Origin: a virus
DNA length: 30,392 bases
Strand: one strand, 5' to 3'
Virus record (IMG/VR): IMGVR_UViG_3300032288_006023
Coordinates: 1-30,392 of that record
Shown here piece by piece: positions 9,701 to 16,626 of the stretch. Both the position numbers and the translations under genes were made by a program. Numbering within the stretch: position 1 is the first letter of the stretch; each line of letters begins with the position of its first letter. The notes under the pieces were generated by a model that had not been told where the DNA came from, made no database searches, and saw nothing but the letters and a program-made list of their open reading frames with translations.

Positions 9701-11191
9701 ATACGTAAAATAAGGTTTAATCGAACTATTATAATCTGAAATTACTTTATCAATTTGTATTTGAGTTACTGATGGTACCCCTAATTGATATTTTGCAGTT
9801 TCTTCCCAATTAATATCAGTAAATGATGTAGTACTTACTAAAATATTTTTATATACAATTGGATTTTTTATTTCATCTGGTTTTCCCTTGCCTAAGGTCG
9901 CATTTTGGGATAAAGTGTTATTATAATTTTCAATTATGGATTTTAATCTATTATTCGCGTCATCCATAACTTCAAGGTCTAACTTTTTGAATGTATAAAT
10001 TCTTTCTCCGTCTTTTTTGATTAAAGGTTTTGGGTCGAGATATGTACTAAACCAAGAACCACTACCTCTAACACTTTCAAAATAATTTTTTAATGTTTCT
10101 CTATAATTTCTAATATTTGTTAAAGGTTCAACCTCTGCTTTCGGAAAAGAACTTTCAATATTTTTTTCAAAGTTTTCTAACTTATTCATCAATTGAAGAA
10201 GTGTTAGTTCCGGTAAGTCATAAGGTATTAATCCTTTAGCCTTATACTCACTATAAACTTCAAATATTTTTTGATATCCTTTTTCTGAAGTTATTTGTGA
10301 AACAACATTTGTGGTACTTATCGAACTATTGACAGCACTTACGTTTTGTGTTTTTGATTGGCTTTCCGCAGTTTTTGATGTTGTCTGTGAACCAACTGGT
10401 GAACTTGCAACATCAAAAGTTTGACTATACATGTGAGGTAATGCCAATAGGTTACCCATTGCCACCTCGTTTAAGACATTGAATTTATACCCTTTAAATT
10501 CCAAACTAACTTGATAATTTCCACTAAACGAATTAAACCTGGCATTGAATTTTTCTAAATTTAGCTGATATCTAATTGCCTGCCCGTAATAACCTTTTAG
10601 GGTTAAATAAAATGGTGGGTACGGTAAATTAAAAAATGCAGCATATGGTGAATTGTTCCCTAATTGAAATAATGCTCTTCCTTGTACATCTTCCAATTCT
10701 ATTCTAACCGATGGTATAAAAGAAGTATTTGTTTGGATATTAATCTGTGTAATACCTAAAAGTCCATTATCCATAATGTTATTTAGGTCTGCAGGAGAAT
10801 CCACAACATATGGTTTACTACCGTCTTTAGGGACTTGAACAGATGACATCATTTGGTTTTCGCCTTTGAACTGTGTTGTATTTTCACCTGTTATTTCATC
10901 ATAATATCCTGTACCTAAATAAGAATTTTTTGTTGGTTTCAAAAAATTCATTTTTGCAACAGATATTGTTCTAATTCTATCGTTAGGTGCGGCACCAACT
11001 GCAAGTTTTGTTCTGGGTAAAAGTTCGGCTTCTAAGTTTGCATACATTACAAGATTTTCGTGGTCAACAAGGCGTTCTTGTATATTACCAAAAGCATCTA
11101 TAGTTCTATTTGGGTCTACAACAATAATGTTATTATAATCAAATTCACATAATATGTTGCCACTGTTGTCTGCTTGTAAGTTACCTGCCAT
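3764..11191 (-). CDS. Giant baseplate/tail-hub protein with IPT/TIG domain
   Basis: This 2475-aa protein is the largest in the window. Residues 1-250 look like a beta-rich tail-hub fold (PSVRIELEDVQG, then FYLTLKGYYGQ and YQVSLEFKGYKF). Residues about 1860-1900 (NLRHVPMFNGPYMIMDVQHT, then FTGVRQGIYDLP) resemble the closing part of baseplate hub proteins. Residues about 1985-2150 (YAISYVSSYQQ..., GWNNNFGLISLY) weakly resemble a cell-wall hydrolase core. A Ser/Gly linker (about 2172-2187) leads to an IPT/TIG immunoglobulin-like domain (about 2190-2285; ITSFTPSSGIEGT, then IVQFKGVNI) and a final beta-rich part. The role is inferred: a central baseplate component that contacts the cell wall. The ATG overlaps the LysM-like gene by 11 nt. 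It is far longer than any T4 baseplate protein; individual domain limits are approximate. Confidence 0.72.
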   Translation of the reverse strand: MAGNLQADNSGNILCEFDYNNIIVVDPNRTIDAFGNIQERLVDHENLVMYANLEAELLPRTKLAVGAAPNDRIRTISVAKMNFLKPTKNSYLGTGYYDEITGENTTQFKGENQMMSSVQVPKDGSKPYVVDSPADLNNIMDNGLLGITQINIQTNTSFIPSVRIELEDVQGRALFQLGNNSPYAAFFNLPYPPFYLTLKGYYGQAIRYQLNLEKFNARFNSFSGNYQVSLEFKGYKFNVLNEVAMGNLLALPHMYSQTFDVASSPVGSQTTSKTAESQSKTQNVSAVNSSISTTNVVSQITSEKGYQKIFEVYSEYKAKGLIPYDLPELTLLQLMNKLENFEKNIESSFPKAEVEPLTNIRNYRETLKNYFESVRGSGSWFSTYLDPKPLIKKDGERIYTFKKLDLEVMDDANNRLKSIIENYNNTLSQNATLGKGKPDEIKNPIVYKNILVSTTSFTDINWEETAKYQLGVPSVTQIQIDKVISDYNSSIKPYFTYDKNGNLIDGKPLFFIFEGEGRFDKQISSLEAQANKKLSFYETEISAKLLRKIEDKATGIGFRPTVRNIVAVIMASAEAFLRLLDDVHTNAWNVKYDPVRKSAILDNTSSAPNTESQDHLVIAPLGDSQLKTAEIPVYPWPQFFVESPEDKKGRFQLKYIGDPSVVDLTKGYLYDKWPEVEFVEEYMKGITKKFDAPQAPEPLANERDTNTITINAIEFPSLGLAYANKEEIKFFYEIWERQFLTSHYSGLIRSNINQIQDLIKLNIETEVNNIYESINVSAPYLSFKLKNYDITANNYIQFLESISNNGTGRAYQDFIRDFFVTPYIKTITENPTALLSVFEIGKIPQSNASSDALSKLIKNATNDKFVVDTIPFTNPTWVNSNMSDGIKSAGNDVYNTINTLKVFEQRKVIANFTDIFDFSTNRPVTNFSYTNYTNPTLELSNIESNQTGLKAFYDVRKPVSFTTTEGYVYATPPTSNMPYETTTSLLNTPYFINSILNGVYNSRRKSKYPYIQSAYIFINSLPLASLREKYKSLSDTNTTDLDYIASCFNKFGAVHKLPYAWILKMGSVWHRYKKYKESGVDILSSAWSNFDYLTNYSPILSSTTQQYDFKYKQLQSSQIVETPVSIVLESINPDDIKINTGFYPKVINDFCYFYNSFDLYVNYNNTEMQKSIDLGMKVYNFPNSAFNANQNNNNLRLNTWSITLPNFSNTPVIQDCNTTSNAIGTEHFIIPSFGTNINQTKYECIANSYANTTLSVNLTNNNSMYNGSVRALWSSPNFGYFDSNQLVMPKPDSYINKISADKSKQSPFKLLTDDSYSRIEEIFSVFEKRDLDTFENEFLNFSKAITDADYSQPEAQYNTSTVNQNANFRNFQSLFKTMMSVPAPTSTQTDSEFFNSTITSQFTNVQTLLKNFLEYDIILRIGNPSKYKRRIFDSYLSYLTTAKVVDPIQFKPYVAGSLPTTTGNVTLQQSKTQNPGAWLSLETEVGFSTIPNLVYTSQGSYITDFFVDNNIEFSSRNITLLAPLIKMYATAKLEIPSTTPTQFKAQINNYLQQEASIQNNFLNQVMNGVRKKLPDQQQLPEKVISSAISGEQSKVENYEVFKALNDKWIAGADFKNQTLFEDILFLDRASRNIGETILLDIFDLKNMFGIGGKQGEYSLNQAMSVFTFISGILIKNNFTVMNLPAYVNFYNVQDVDGTTIPQPEGSLEFANSMWGTFLDVDYRKSSPKMVCFYVGKPSSYLDLPKGNFRFRDDSFELRRSSENPLIENQQGKKDWSLSNKCVGFNVDLGIRNQNIFYSFSVSQDNGVATSEAINTQLNMVDQATGRNTATQNVGLYNLYKQRSYKATATCLGNALLQPTMYFNLRHVPMFNGPYMIMDVQHTVQPGNFQTTFTGVRQGIYDLPAIDSLLQSINNNLLTRLESLLKIKKDSPIVPASSNQQKSNNVVQKADNTKDTSNSCVSNVDVGQYREYTNTTANLTEVNAQEFSNALNRIFPGADDNTQALKASIYAISYVSSYQQDSNTTGTGKFKGWNNNFGLISLYLNWNPSQQFFTKTYCCINVKDSSPNGKSQPLVSFANLDEYIKFMGSRLQANVPRILQDGLLKYYVCNWPKNNGVSVEYFNTHVNDYATLQKTIESGLSSAQSVGLLPKESSDKFKKVIEELNKLIKEINSGSSGSSGSSGSSGSSGTSAICLPKITSFTPSSGIEGTIVQFKGVNIENVKSVKFGSNFAEMKTFQKIDSETFRITVPKTTIANQTTKLKILVETSDETISPSSDFVYNLNQQNPGQTSSPGNLNETKPTNTAQQQAVTVANTQPQETGPIPLLAKYTKNGFSSGDMSLSITINPEVVGPWEIISEFTEWTWQALTDVYVNNQKKQVVLESRVDSRDLEKYVSTDKQSFYISSTNIASLVKDDIVVTGSEDELKDWNSISTIKSNIQLVATSKEKYTKYNQTKNTKDVIPDSYQNFNFTVTLKL
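4631..4678 (-). repeat. 18-bp tandem repeat encoding Ser/Gly linker
   Basis: Two full copies and one partial copy of an 18-bp unit (plus strand 4631-4648, 4649-4666, 4667-4678; one base differs between the first two copies) encode alternating Ser and Gly. The unit joins the hydrolase-like part of the giant hub protein to its IPT/TIG domain. Being a multiple of 3, copy-number change would keep the frame. Confidence 0.85.
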
Positions 11192-11504
11192 AATAATAAA
11201 AATGATTTTCTATTGCCGCTTTATAGTCCTGTAGTGAAGGTAGAAGCGGAAATGGAATAATCAATATTGCTCCATCATAGATATTGTTTTCCAACCCACC
11301 AAACTGTGGATTTGCTTGTAAAATCAACCAACCAAAATAAGGTGTATTATAATACTCTTGGGAAACTTTATCTAATCTACTTCTAGCAACTTTATAAATG
11401 TAAGCCTTATCTGAAGCCTTTTGCGGTAATTGCACAAAAGGAACTACAGTTTGCTCACCGTTAATTAAAAATTGACTATATCTGTTCCAATACTGAAATG
11501 CCAT
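11181..11504 (-). CDS. LysM/gpX-like baseplate protein (gp53-like)
   Basis: The 107-aa product has the pattern of a LysM-like fold used by P2 tail protein X and T4 gp53-type wedge proteins: DKAYIYKVARSRLDKVSQEYY (residues about 32-52), FGWLILQANPQF, then a turn and GAILIIPFPL. In such phages the domain sits at the baseplate hub and stabilises its attachment to the tube. The start codon overlaps the stop of the 1694-aa gene by one base (TAATG) and its end overlaps the 2475-aa gene by 11 nt, so the three giant-baseplate genes are translationally coupled. It may also bind peptidoglycan, but tail LysM-like domains often do not. Confidence 0.65.
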   Translation of the reverse strand: MAFQYWNRYSQFLINGEQTVVPFVQLPQKASDKAYIYKVARSRLDKVSQEYYNTPYFGWLILQANPQFGGLENNIYDGAILIIPFPLLPSLQDYKAAIENHFYYYGR

Positions 11505-14500
11505 TAGTTAAGTTTTACTTTTGATATGTATATGTCCGCAACATTTCCATTACTATCACACCAAGTTTTTGTGTTTGTATTTTGATTTGTTGATGCCCCC
11601 AATCCCTTTATTAGATTTTGTTGGGAATCTTTTGTATTTGTATTGGCTTGGTTATCTGTACTATAAGTAAATTCCCTTGATTTTGAATCGAATGGTGTAA
11701 ACTTTACAAAGTTTTTCAATTCATTCTTTTCAAGATAATCTATAAAGTTTTTAGTAATTGTATTTTCTTCATTGAAGAGTGGTTTTGCGGTTCCAATCCA
11801 ATATTTGTCAAATTGTATTTCAATATCTTGTTGTCCGTCTGCCAATAATTTAGTATTTCCAATTATATTTCCAATCATGTCTTTTTTAAATGTTTCATAC
11901 TTTTTATCATCAACAACTTCATTGGATAAAATCATGTACACTTTTTTAAAGCTTGGGCTTGCAAATGTTTCATTTTTACTAAATGGTACAAATGTTTCTG
12001 TTGCGGTTATCTTATTTAATGGCGAATTACCGTCACCAACAATTTCATAAATTAATTTTCCCGTATATTCTTTTTTATCACTTGGATTCATAAAAGTTAC
12101 AGGATTATTTGTTATTGTATTAAATTCAATAATTTTGTTTTGTAAAGTTTTTACATCATTAACCAATTCAACAAGTGTATCTGAAGCGCCATTTGAAGAT
12201 GCGGAAACTTTTGATGTTCCTGAAGTAACATATATAACAACAGGACCATTTTTCTTTTGATAACCATCCGTTCCTGTATTAACAGTACCATCATAAGTAA
12301 TGGTATTTACCCTTCCTAATGTTTGAATATACGATTGTTGCACTGTTGTCATATCTTGTATGATTTTAGTAACAGCGTTTTGATAAATACCTTTTTTACC
12401 GTTTAATAAATTAACATAATTTTCTTTAATTACCTTTTTCGCCTTTTCAGAAAAGTTTTGATTATTTATAAACTTAACAAATCCTTCATCACCATTATTA
12501 ATATCTTTAATTAACAAATCAAAAATTTCATTTGTTACTTTTTGTATGTTTGTTGGTTTTCCAAAAAGAACAGTTTTTTTACCAGAATCTACTGACATAG
12601 TTCCCCCAACATAATTTCTTTCCATTTGCCATTGTTGTCTCATGGCATTGTTATATTGTGAAACAACTTCTTTGTTTTTATTTATAACATTTGTAAAATA
12701 AGTTTGAGTTTCGTTTACAACTTTTGTCATGAAATCACCATAACTTATAGTTCCTGTTTCTCCTGATGTTGTTGCCGAATTTGTAAGTATGGTACCTATA
12801 GTACTATTATTATCTTGTCCACTTGCTGGTTGTGACTGATTAAGAGCAGGGGCACCAGGAGGATTTGCCATAGATAAAAATTCTTTATCTAATGATTTTA
12901 AAAATTCTGAATTTTCTGTAACATCCGCTCTATCGTCGTATATTTCAGTATTGGCATAATAATTAAACGTTAATGCATTTTGTAACTTATCAATTGATTC
13001 TTTAAGACCACTACCACCAACAAAATTAAATGCCATTGTAATATTTGCAATCATTGGTTGAACTCCAATACCTTCGGGGTTTAAGTCAAGGTCTTCATAA
13101 GTAATGTTTAGTGATGTTGGAATTATTTTTGTATTATAAAAGTCCCCAACTCTTAATACCAAAACAGGTGGAGCTCCGAAAGATGTATTAGTTGCATTAT
13201 TATACTGTAATACAGGTGTACCTCCAATATCTTTAATTGTTGGTATTGTATCACCAGGTCTCATACATTGTTGTAAAAATGTTAACCTTCCATTTAACCC
13301 TTCAGGAGTCATCGAATGAAAAGCTGGTTGGAAAAACTTAAGTTTTTGTCTTAAATTATCATAAACCATTGGAGTTTCTTGTTTAATGGTTTCAAAATAA
13401 TCACATTCAGAAAGTAATGACCTTAACACTCTTTTAGTGATATTATCTCTTGGTGTCCATCTTTGCTCTACTTTTTGTGTCTTTACTGTTTCCGTAACAA
13501 CATTTTGTGTAACAACTTCAACGTATTGAGGTTCTGGTGTTGGTGTAGTTGCTTGTGGCTGTGATAAATTTCCTGTAATTTTAAATGTACTTCTTCTACA
13601 AGCCATTGCTCCGTATGTAAAAATTTCATCAGCATCAACGGTAACATCACCTCCCTTTACGTTAGGGTCTTGGTCTGTGCAATTAACTACCTGTCCTGTA
13701 GTTTTTTTATCTAAAGAATATTTTCCATCAACCGCAGTAAAATTTGTTGGTTGTGATAAGGTGCTTTCTCCGAAATTTTTTCCAGCAATTACACTCAATC
13801 TTTGTGTCTTAATCGCATCTTGAAGTTCTGGACTTTCATTAAAGAATTTTATCGCCGAATCAATTCTTCTTTGTGATAGTTCTTTATTATAAGTAACACT
13901 TGCGGGTGCAGAACAACTTGAGTCCACGGTTATTACTAAATTACCCTGTGGGTAATCGTTTAATTGTTTTGCAATATCTTTTACCATTTCTTGTATAAGT
14001 TGGTAATTTCCTGTTACAACATCATTAAAAAACTGACTTGTTTGATTTGCGGTAGATGGACTTTTTTTGGCATAATATTGTTTATTTGAATCTGATGTGT
14101 ATCTAGTATATTCAACATTATAATTTGGGACATTACCTTTTTTAGGATAATCATTACCGAAATAAAATGCCAAAGTACTGTTGTATTTGTTAAAATAATC
14201 ATTACCTAATGGTGTTGCCTGTGCAGTTACAGAACCAGAACCATCTGGTGAATTATTACCTGTTTGAATTGTTGATTTTGCAAACTGTATCTGTTCTTTA
14301 GTCATTTCTTGTGACGTAATTGCTTGCTGTAACTGATACAAGTCATTTGGATTTATTGTCCAATATTTTTTAGCTAATTCATATAAATCGTATTTTAGAC
14401 ATCCTGCAAAGAATGCATCAATCATACTATTAATTCTTGTGTTATTAGTTTCGTTATTAAGAACTTTATTAACTATAACATTCAAAACTGATGGGTGGTC

Positions 14501-16588
14501 AACAACTATCTTCCAACTTAAAGAGCCAGTTCTTTGAGTTGACTTGTATGTGTATATCGGTTCTGGTCTTCCCAAGAATTCACTTTGGTTCCAATTCGTA
14601 GATACTGATTCACTGAATGTTAATCCATAAGGAGGGAACCACATAACTCTTCCTCCGTTAGGACCTCTTTCGCAAATTGGTAGGTCTGCAACTGATGAGC
14701 CCCCACCACCTGGAGTACTCGCTGTTCTCCAAGCTAAGTTTTCAAGTGAAAACATGTATTTTTTGGCATAACCTATATTGGTACTTGTTCCACCAGGACC
14801 ATTGATAAGGTTTGTTGAATCTTGCCCTCCTTCTTGTTTGTTTGGAGCAATATTAAGATTATATGTGTTATCCAACACAGAATATGAAAATCTTCTACCT
14901 TGTGTTGTAATACCATCAGTTTTTTGTAAATCATTGTATTGAAGGTATGGAATATCTTTTGCAAAAACTCTACAATATTCCGTTCCCACTTCTTGTCCAA
15001 TACTTCCTGTGTACTTGATAACTCTAGAACCCTTTGTGAGCTCTTTGTACCCGTCATTAAAGACCTTACTTACTTGGTCTATGGCGTTACCAACATGTTG
15101 TAATCTTTTACCTCCTTGAGGTTGGCTATCAATAATTCTTTGGGTGTCGTCCAATATTGAACCTCCCTTGAATGTAATGTTTGTTGACTCGGTTGTATTA
15201 TATGAAGATGGTTTAAAATCTTCATCATCGTTTGTTATTTCACCACCAATACCAACTCTCTTACCTGCATTTCCTCTATACTTTGGTGACACCCAAGTCA
15301 TTCCACCTTCAATACCACCACCGCTACTATATGTTGGTCCGTTAGCCCCTAACTTAATTTCTTTACTTGGTCCTTCATATAATTGGGCCAATTCTTGTGG
15401 ACCATACACCGCAGTTTGTTGTTCAATACCAAACGAATTTACAGGTATTTCTCCCGCAGGGGAAAATACTCTTGATGGGTCGGATGATGTTGAACCAACA
15501 TAAAAATCAGAATTATTGGTAGTTGAACCAACAATGGCTCCTCCCAATCTATCAAATAAAGTTCTATCAAAACTTGGCTTATATCTGTTATAATCTATGT
15601 TGGCAAACAAACGTGACTTTTGTCCACCACCCATATTGTTATACATTATCTGCGAACCCGTCTGTCCACCACCTAATAATCTATTAAAGAATTTACCAAC
15701 AGTACTTTTTCTGAACGCATTGTTCATTTGTTGTATTGTTGTTGGCTGTCCAAGTTGTGTGTTTGTATCCCAATACGAACCAGGAATTGTAGAAACAGGT
15801 AATATACTTCCCGCTAATCTTAAAGCGAAATCTGTTGCAGCTAATACAGGATTTGATGGTACTGTGATTGTATAATTTGGTTCAATCAAAGGAACCATTC
15901 CTGTCACAATATTTAAAATATCTGTACCACTTCTTACATTAAAAACATTGGCTCTACCAATTGTATTTCTTCTTATTTCACTTGCAATTCTTTCTTCAAA
16001 ACTTTTCTTAAGTGTTTGAGCACCTAATCTAGCAATGAACGAGTCATTACTCAAAAGACCGTTACTGCCTTGTGGGTCAGGATTTAATAAAATTGAAATT
16101 GGCGAATATGACGAAGAATTAAATGTTGGATATGGTTGATTGTTATAAATTCCTTGTGAATTTGGTCCAACCAAATCTATACTATTAAAAAAGTTTGCAC
16201 TATCCAATAAAGTATCAGTACCATTAGAATAAGCGTTAACCGATTTCCATCTTTGAGATTCAGGTAATGCTTCATCAATAATCTTACCGTCCATATACCC
16301 ATATTCACCATCATTTGAATGGGTATTCATTAGCCCATTAGGGTCAGGAACTTGTTTGTACCCACCTTCTGAACCCCATTGATTTAATGGATAGAGTTTG
16401 TTAGCAAAACTTGGTTCGTCAATTAATTGGTCGGGACTATCTAAAACGGACGTATCTGATTGAATGTATTCGTAATTAGTTGGGGGCGTAGGTTTGTTTG
16501 GAGATTTGGCATATGGTGTCAAATTCCTCGTTATCAATTTTTTTCTAAATCCTTCTGAATTTACAAAATCTAGTGGACTATTCCCCAT
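11504..16588 (-). CDS. Giant baseplate protein with OmpA-like domain
   Basis: A 1694-aa tail protein. The N-terminal 600 residues are Asn/Gly/Ser/Tyr-rich with no clear family. Residues about 640-700 (WFPPYGLTFSESVS..., YKSTQRTGSLSWKI) and about 1133-1193 (PVLVLRVGDFYNTKIIPTSL, then NITMAFNFVGGSG) are beta-rich modules I associate with phage baseplate proteins. Residues about 866-1010 resemble an OmpA C-terminal peptidoglycan-binding domain: IAKQLNDYPQGNLVITVDSS, YNKELSQRRIDSAIKFF, RLSVIAGKNFGES and, after an insert, MACRRSTFKITG. The usual GHTD segment is changed. The C-terminal 450 residues are helical and Asn/Lys-rich. It lies between the tape measure and LysM-like genes, the normal place for baseplate hub or wedge genes. 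Function is inferred from context. Confidence 0.7.
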   Translation of the reverse strand: MGNSPLDFVNSEGFRKKLITRNLTPYAKSPNKPTPPTNYEYIQSDTSVLDSPDQLIDEPSFANKLYPLNQWGSEGGYKQVPDPNGLMNTHSNDGEYGYMDGKIIDEALPESQRWKSVNAYSNGTDTLLDSANFFNSIDLVGPNSQGIYNNQPYPTFNSSSYSPISILLNPDPQGSNGLLSNDSFIARLGAQTLKKSFEERIASEIRRNTIGRANVFNVRSGTDILNIVTGMVPLIEPNYTITVPSNPVLAATDFALRLAGSILPVSTIPGSYWDTNTQLGQPTTIQQMNNAFRKSTVGKFFNRLLGGGQTGSQIMYNNMGGGQKSRLFANIDYNRYKPSFDRTLFDRLGGAIVGSTTNNSDFYVGSTSSDPSRVFSPAGEIPVNSFGIEQQTAVYGPQELAQLYEGPSKEIKLGANGPTYSSGGGIEGGMTWVSPKYRGNAGKRVGIGGEITNDDEDFKPSSYNTTESTNITFKGGSILDDTQRIIDSQPQGGKRLQHVGNAIDQVSKVFNDGYKELTKGSRVIKYTGSIGQEVGTEYCRVFAKDIPYLQYNDLQKTDGITTQGRRFSYSVLDNTYNLNIAPNKQEGGQDSTNLINGPGGTSTNIGYAKKYMFSLENLAWRTASTPGGGGSSVADLPICERGPNGGRVMWFPPYGLTFSESVSTNWNQSEFLGRPEPIYTYKSTQRTGSLSWKIVVDHPSVLNVIVNKVLNNETNNTRINSMIDAFFAGCLKYDLYELAKKYWTINPNDLYQLQQAITSQEMTKEQIQFAKSTIQTGNNSPDGSGSVTAQATPLGNDYFNKYNSTLAFYFGNDYPKKGNVPNYNVEYTRYTSDSNKQYYAKKSPSTANQTSQFFNDVVTGNYQLIQEMVKDIAKQLNDYPQGNLVITVDSSCSAPASVTYNKELSQRRIDSAIKFFNESPELQDAIKTQRLSVIAGKNFGESTLSQPTNFTAVDGKYSLDKKTTGQVVNCTDQDPNVKGGDVTVDADEIFTYGAMACRRSTFKITGNLSQPQATTPTPEPQYVEVVTQNVVTETVKTQKVEQRWTPRDNITKRVLRSLLSECDYFETIKQETPMVYDNLRQKLKFFQPAFHSMTPEGLNGRLTFLQQCMRPGDTIPTIKDIGGTPVLQYNNATNTSFGAPPVLVLRVGDFYNTKIIPTSLNITYEDLDLNPEGIGVQPMIANITMAFNFVGGSGLKESIDKLQNALTFNYYANTEIYDDRADVTENSEFLKSLDKEFLSMANPPGAPALNQSQPASGQDNNSTIGTILTNSATTSGETGTISYGDFMTKVVNETQTYFTNVINKNKEVVSQYNNAMRQQWQMERNYVGGTMSVDSGKKTVLFGKPTNIQKVTNEIFDLLIKDINNGDEGFVKFINNQNFSEKAKKVIKENYVNLLNGKKGIYQNAVTKIIQDMTTVQQSYIQTLGRVNTITYDGTVNTGTDGYQKKNGPVVIYVTSGTSKVSASSNGASDTLVELVNDVKTLQNKIIEFNTITNNPVTFMNPSDKKEYTGKLIYEIVGDGNSPLNKITATETFVPFSKNETFASPSFKKVYMILSNEVVDDKKYETFKKDMIGNIIGNTKLLADGQQDIEIQFDKYWIGTAKPLFNEENTITKNFIDYLEKNELKNFVKFTPFDSKSREFTYSTDNQANTNTKDSQQNLIKGLGASTNQNTNTKTWCDSNGNVADIYISKVKLN

Positions 16589-16600
16589 TTAATTGTTTTA

Positions 16601-16609
16601 TAATAAATA
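16601..16609 (-). promoter_or_regulatory. TATTTATTA box upstream of the 1694-aa gene
   Basis: The minus strand reads CTATTTATTATAAAAC, with one base inserted relative to the TATTTATA core, 12 nt before the ATG at 16588. It lies in the 38-nt gap after the tape-measure stop, together with only a weak 5-bp inverted repeat. Confidence 0.4.
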
Positions 16610-16626
16610 GGTGGTCTATTATTTTT

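Noticed and set aside
15144-15875. Two plus-strand frames opposite the 1694-aa gene
   Set aside because: Antisense shadows with proline- and cysteine-rich composition and no ribosome or promoter context.
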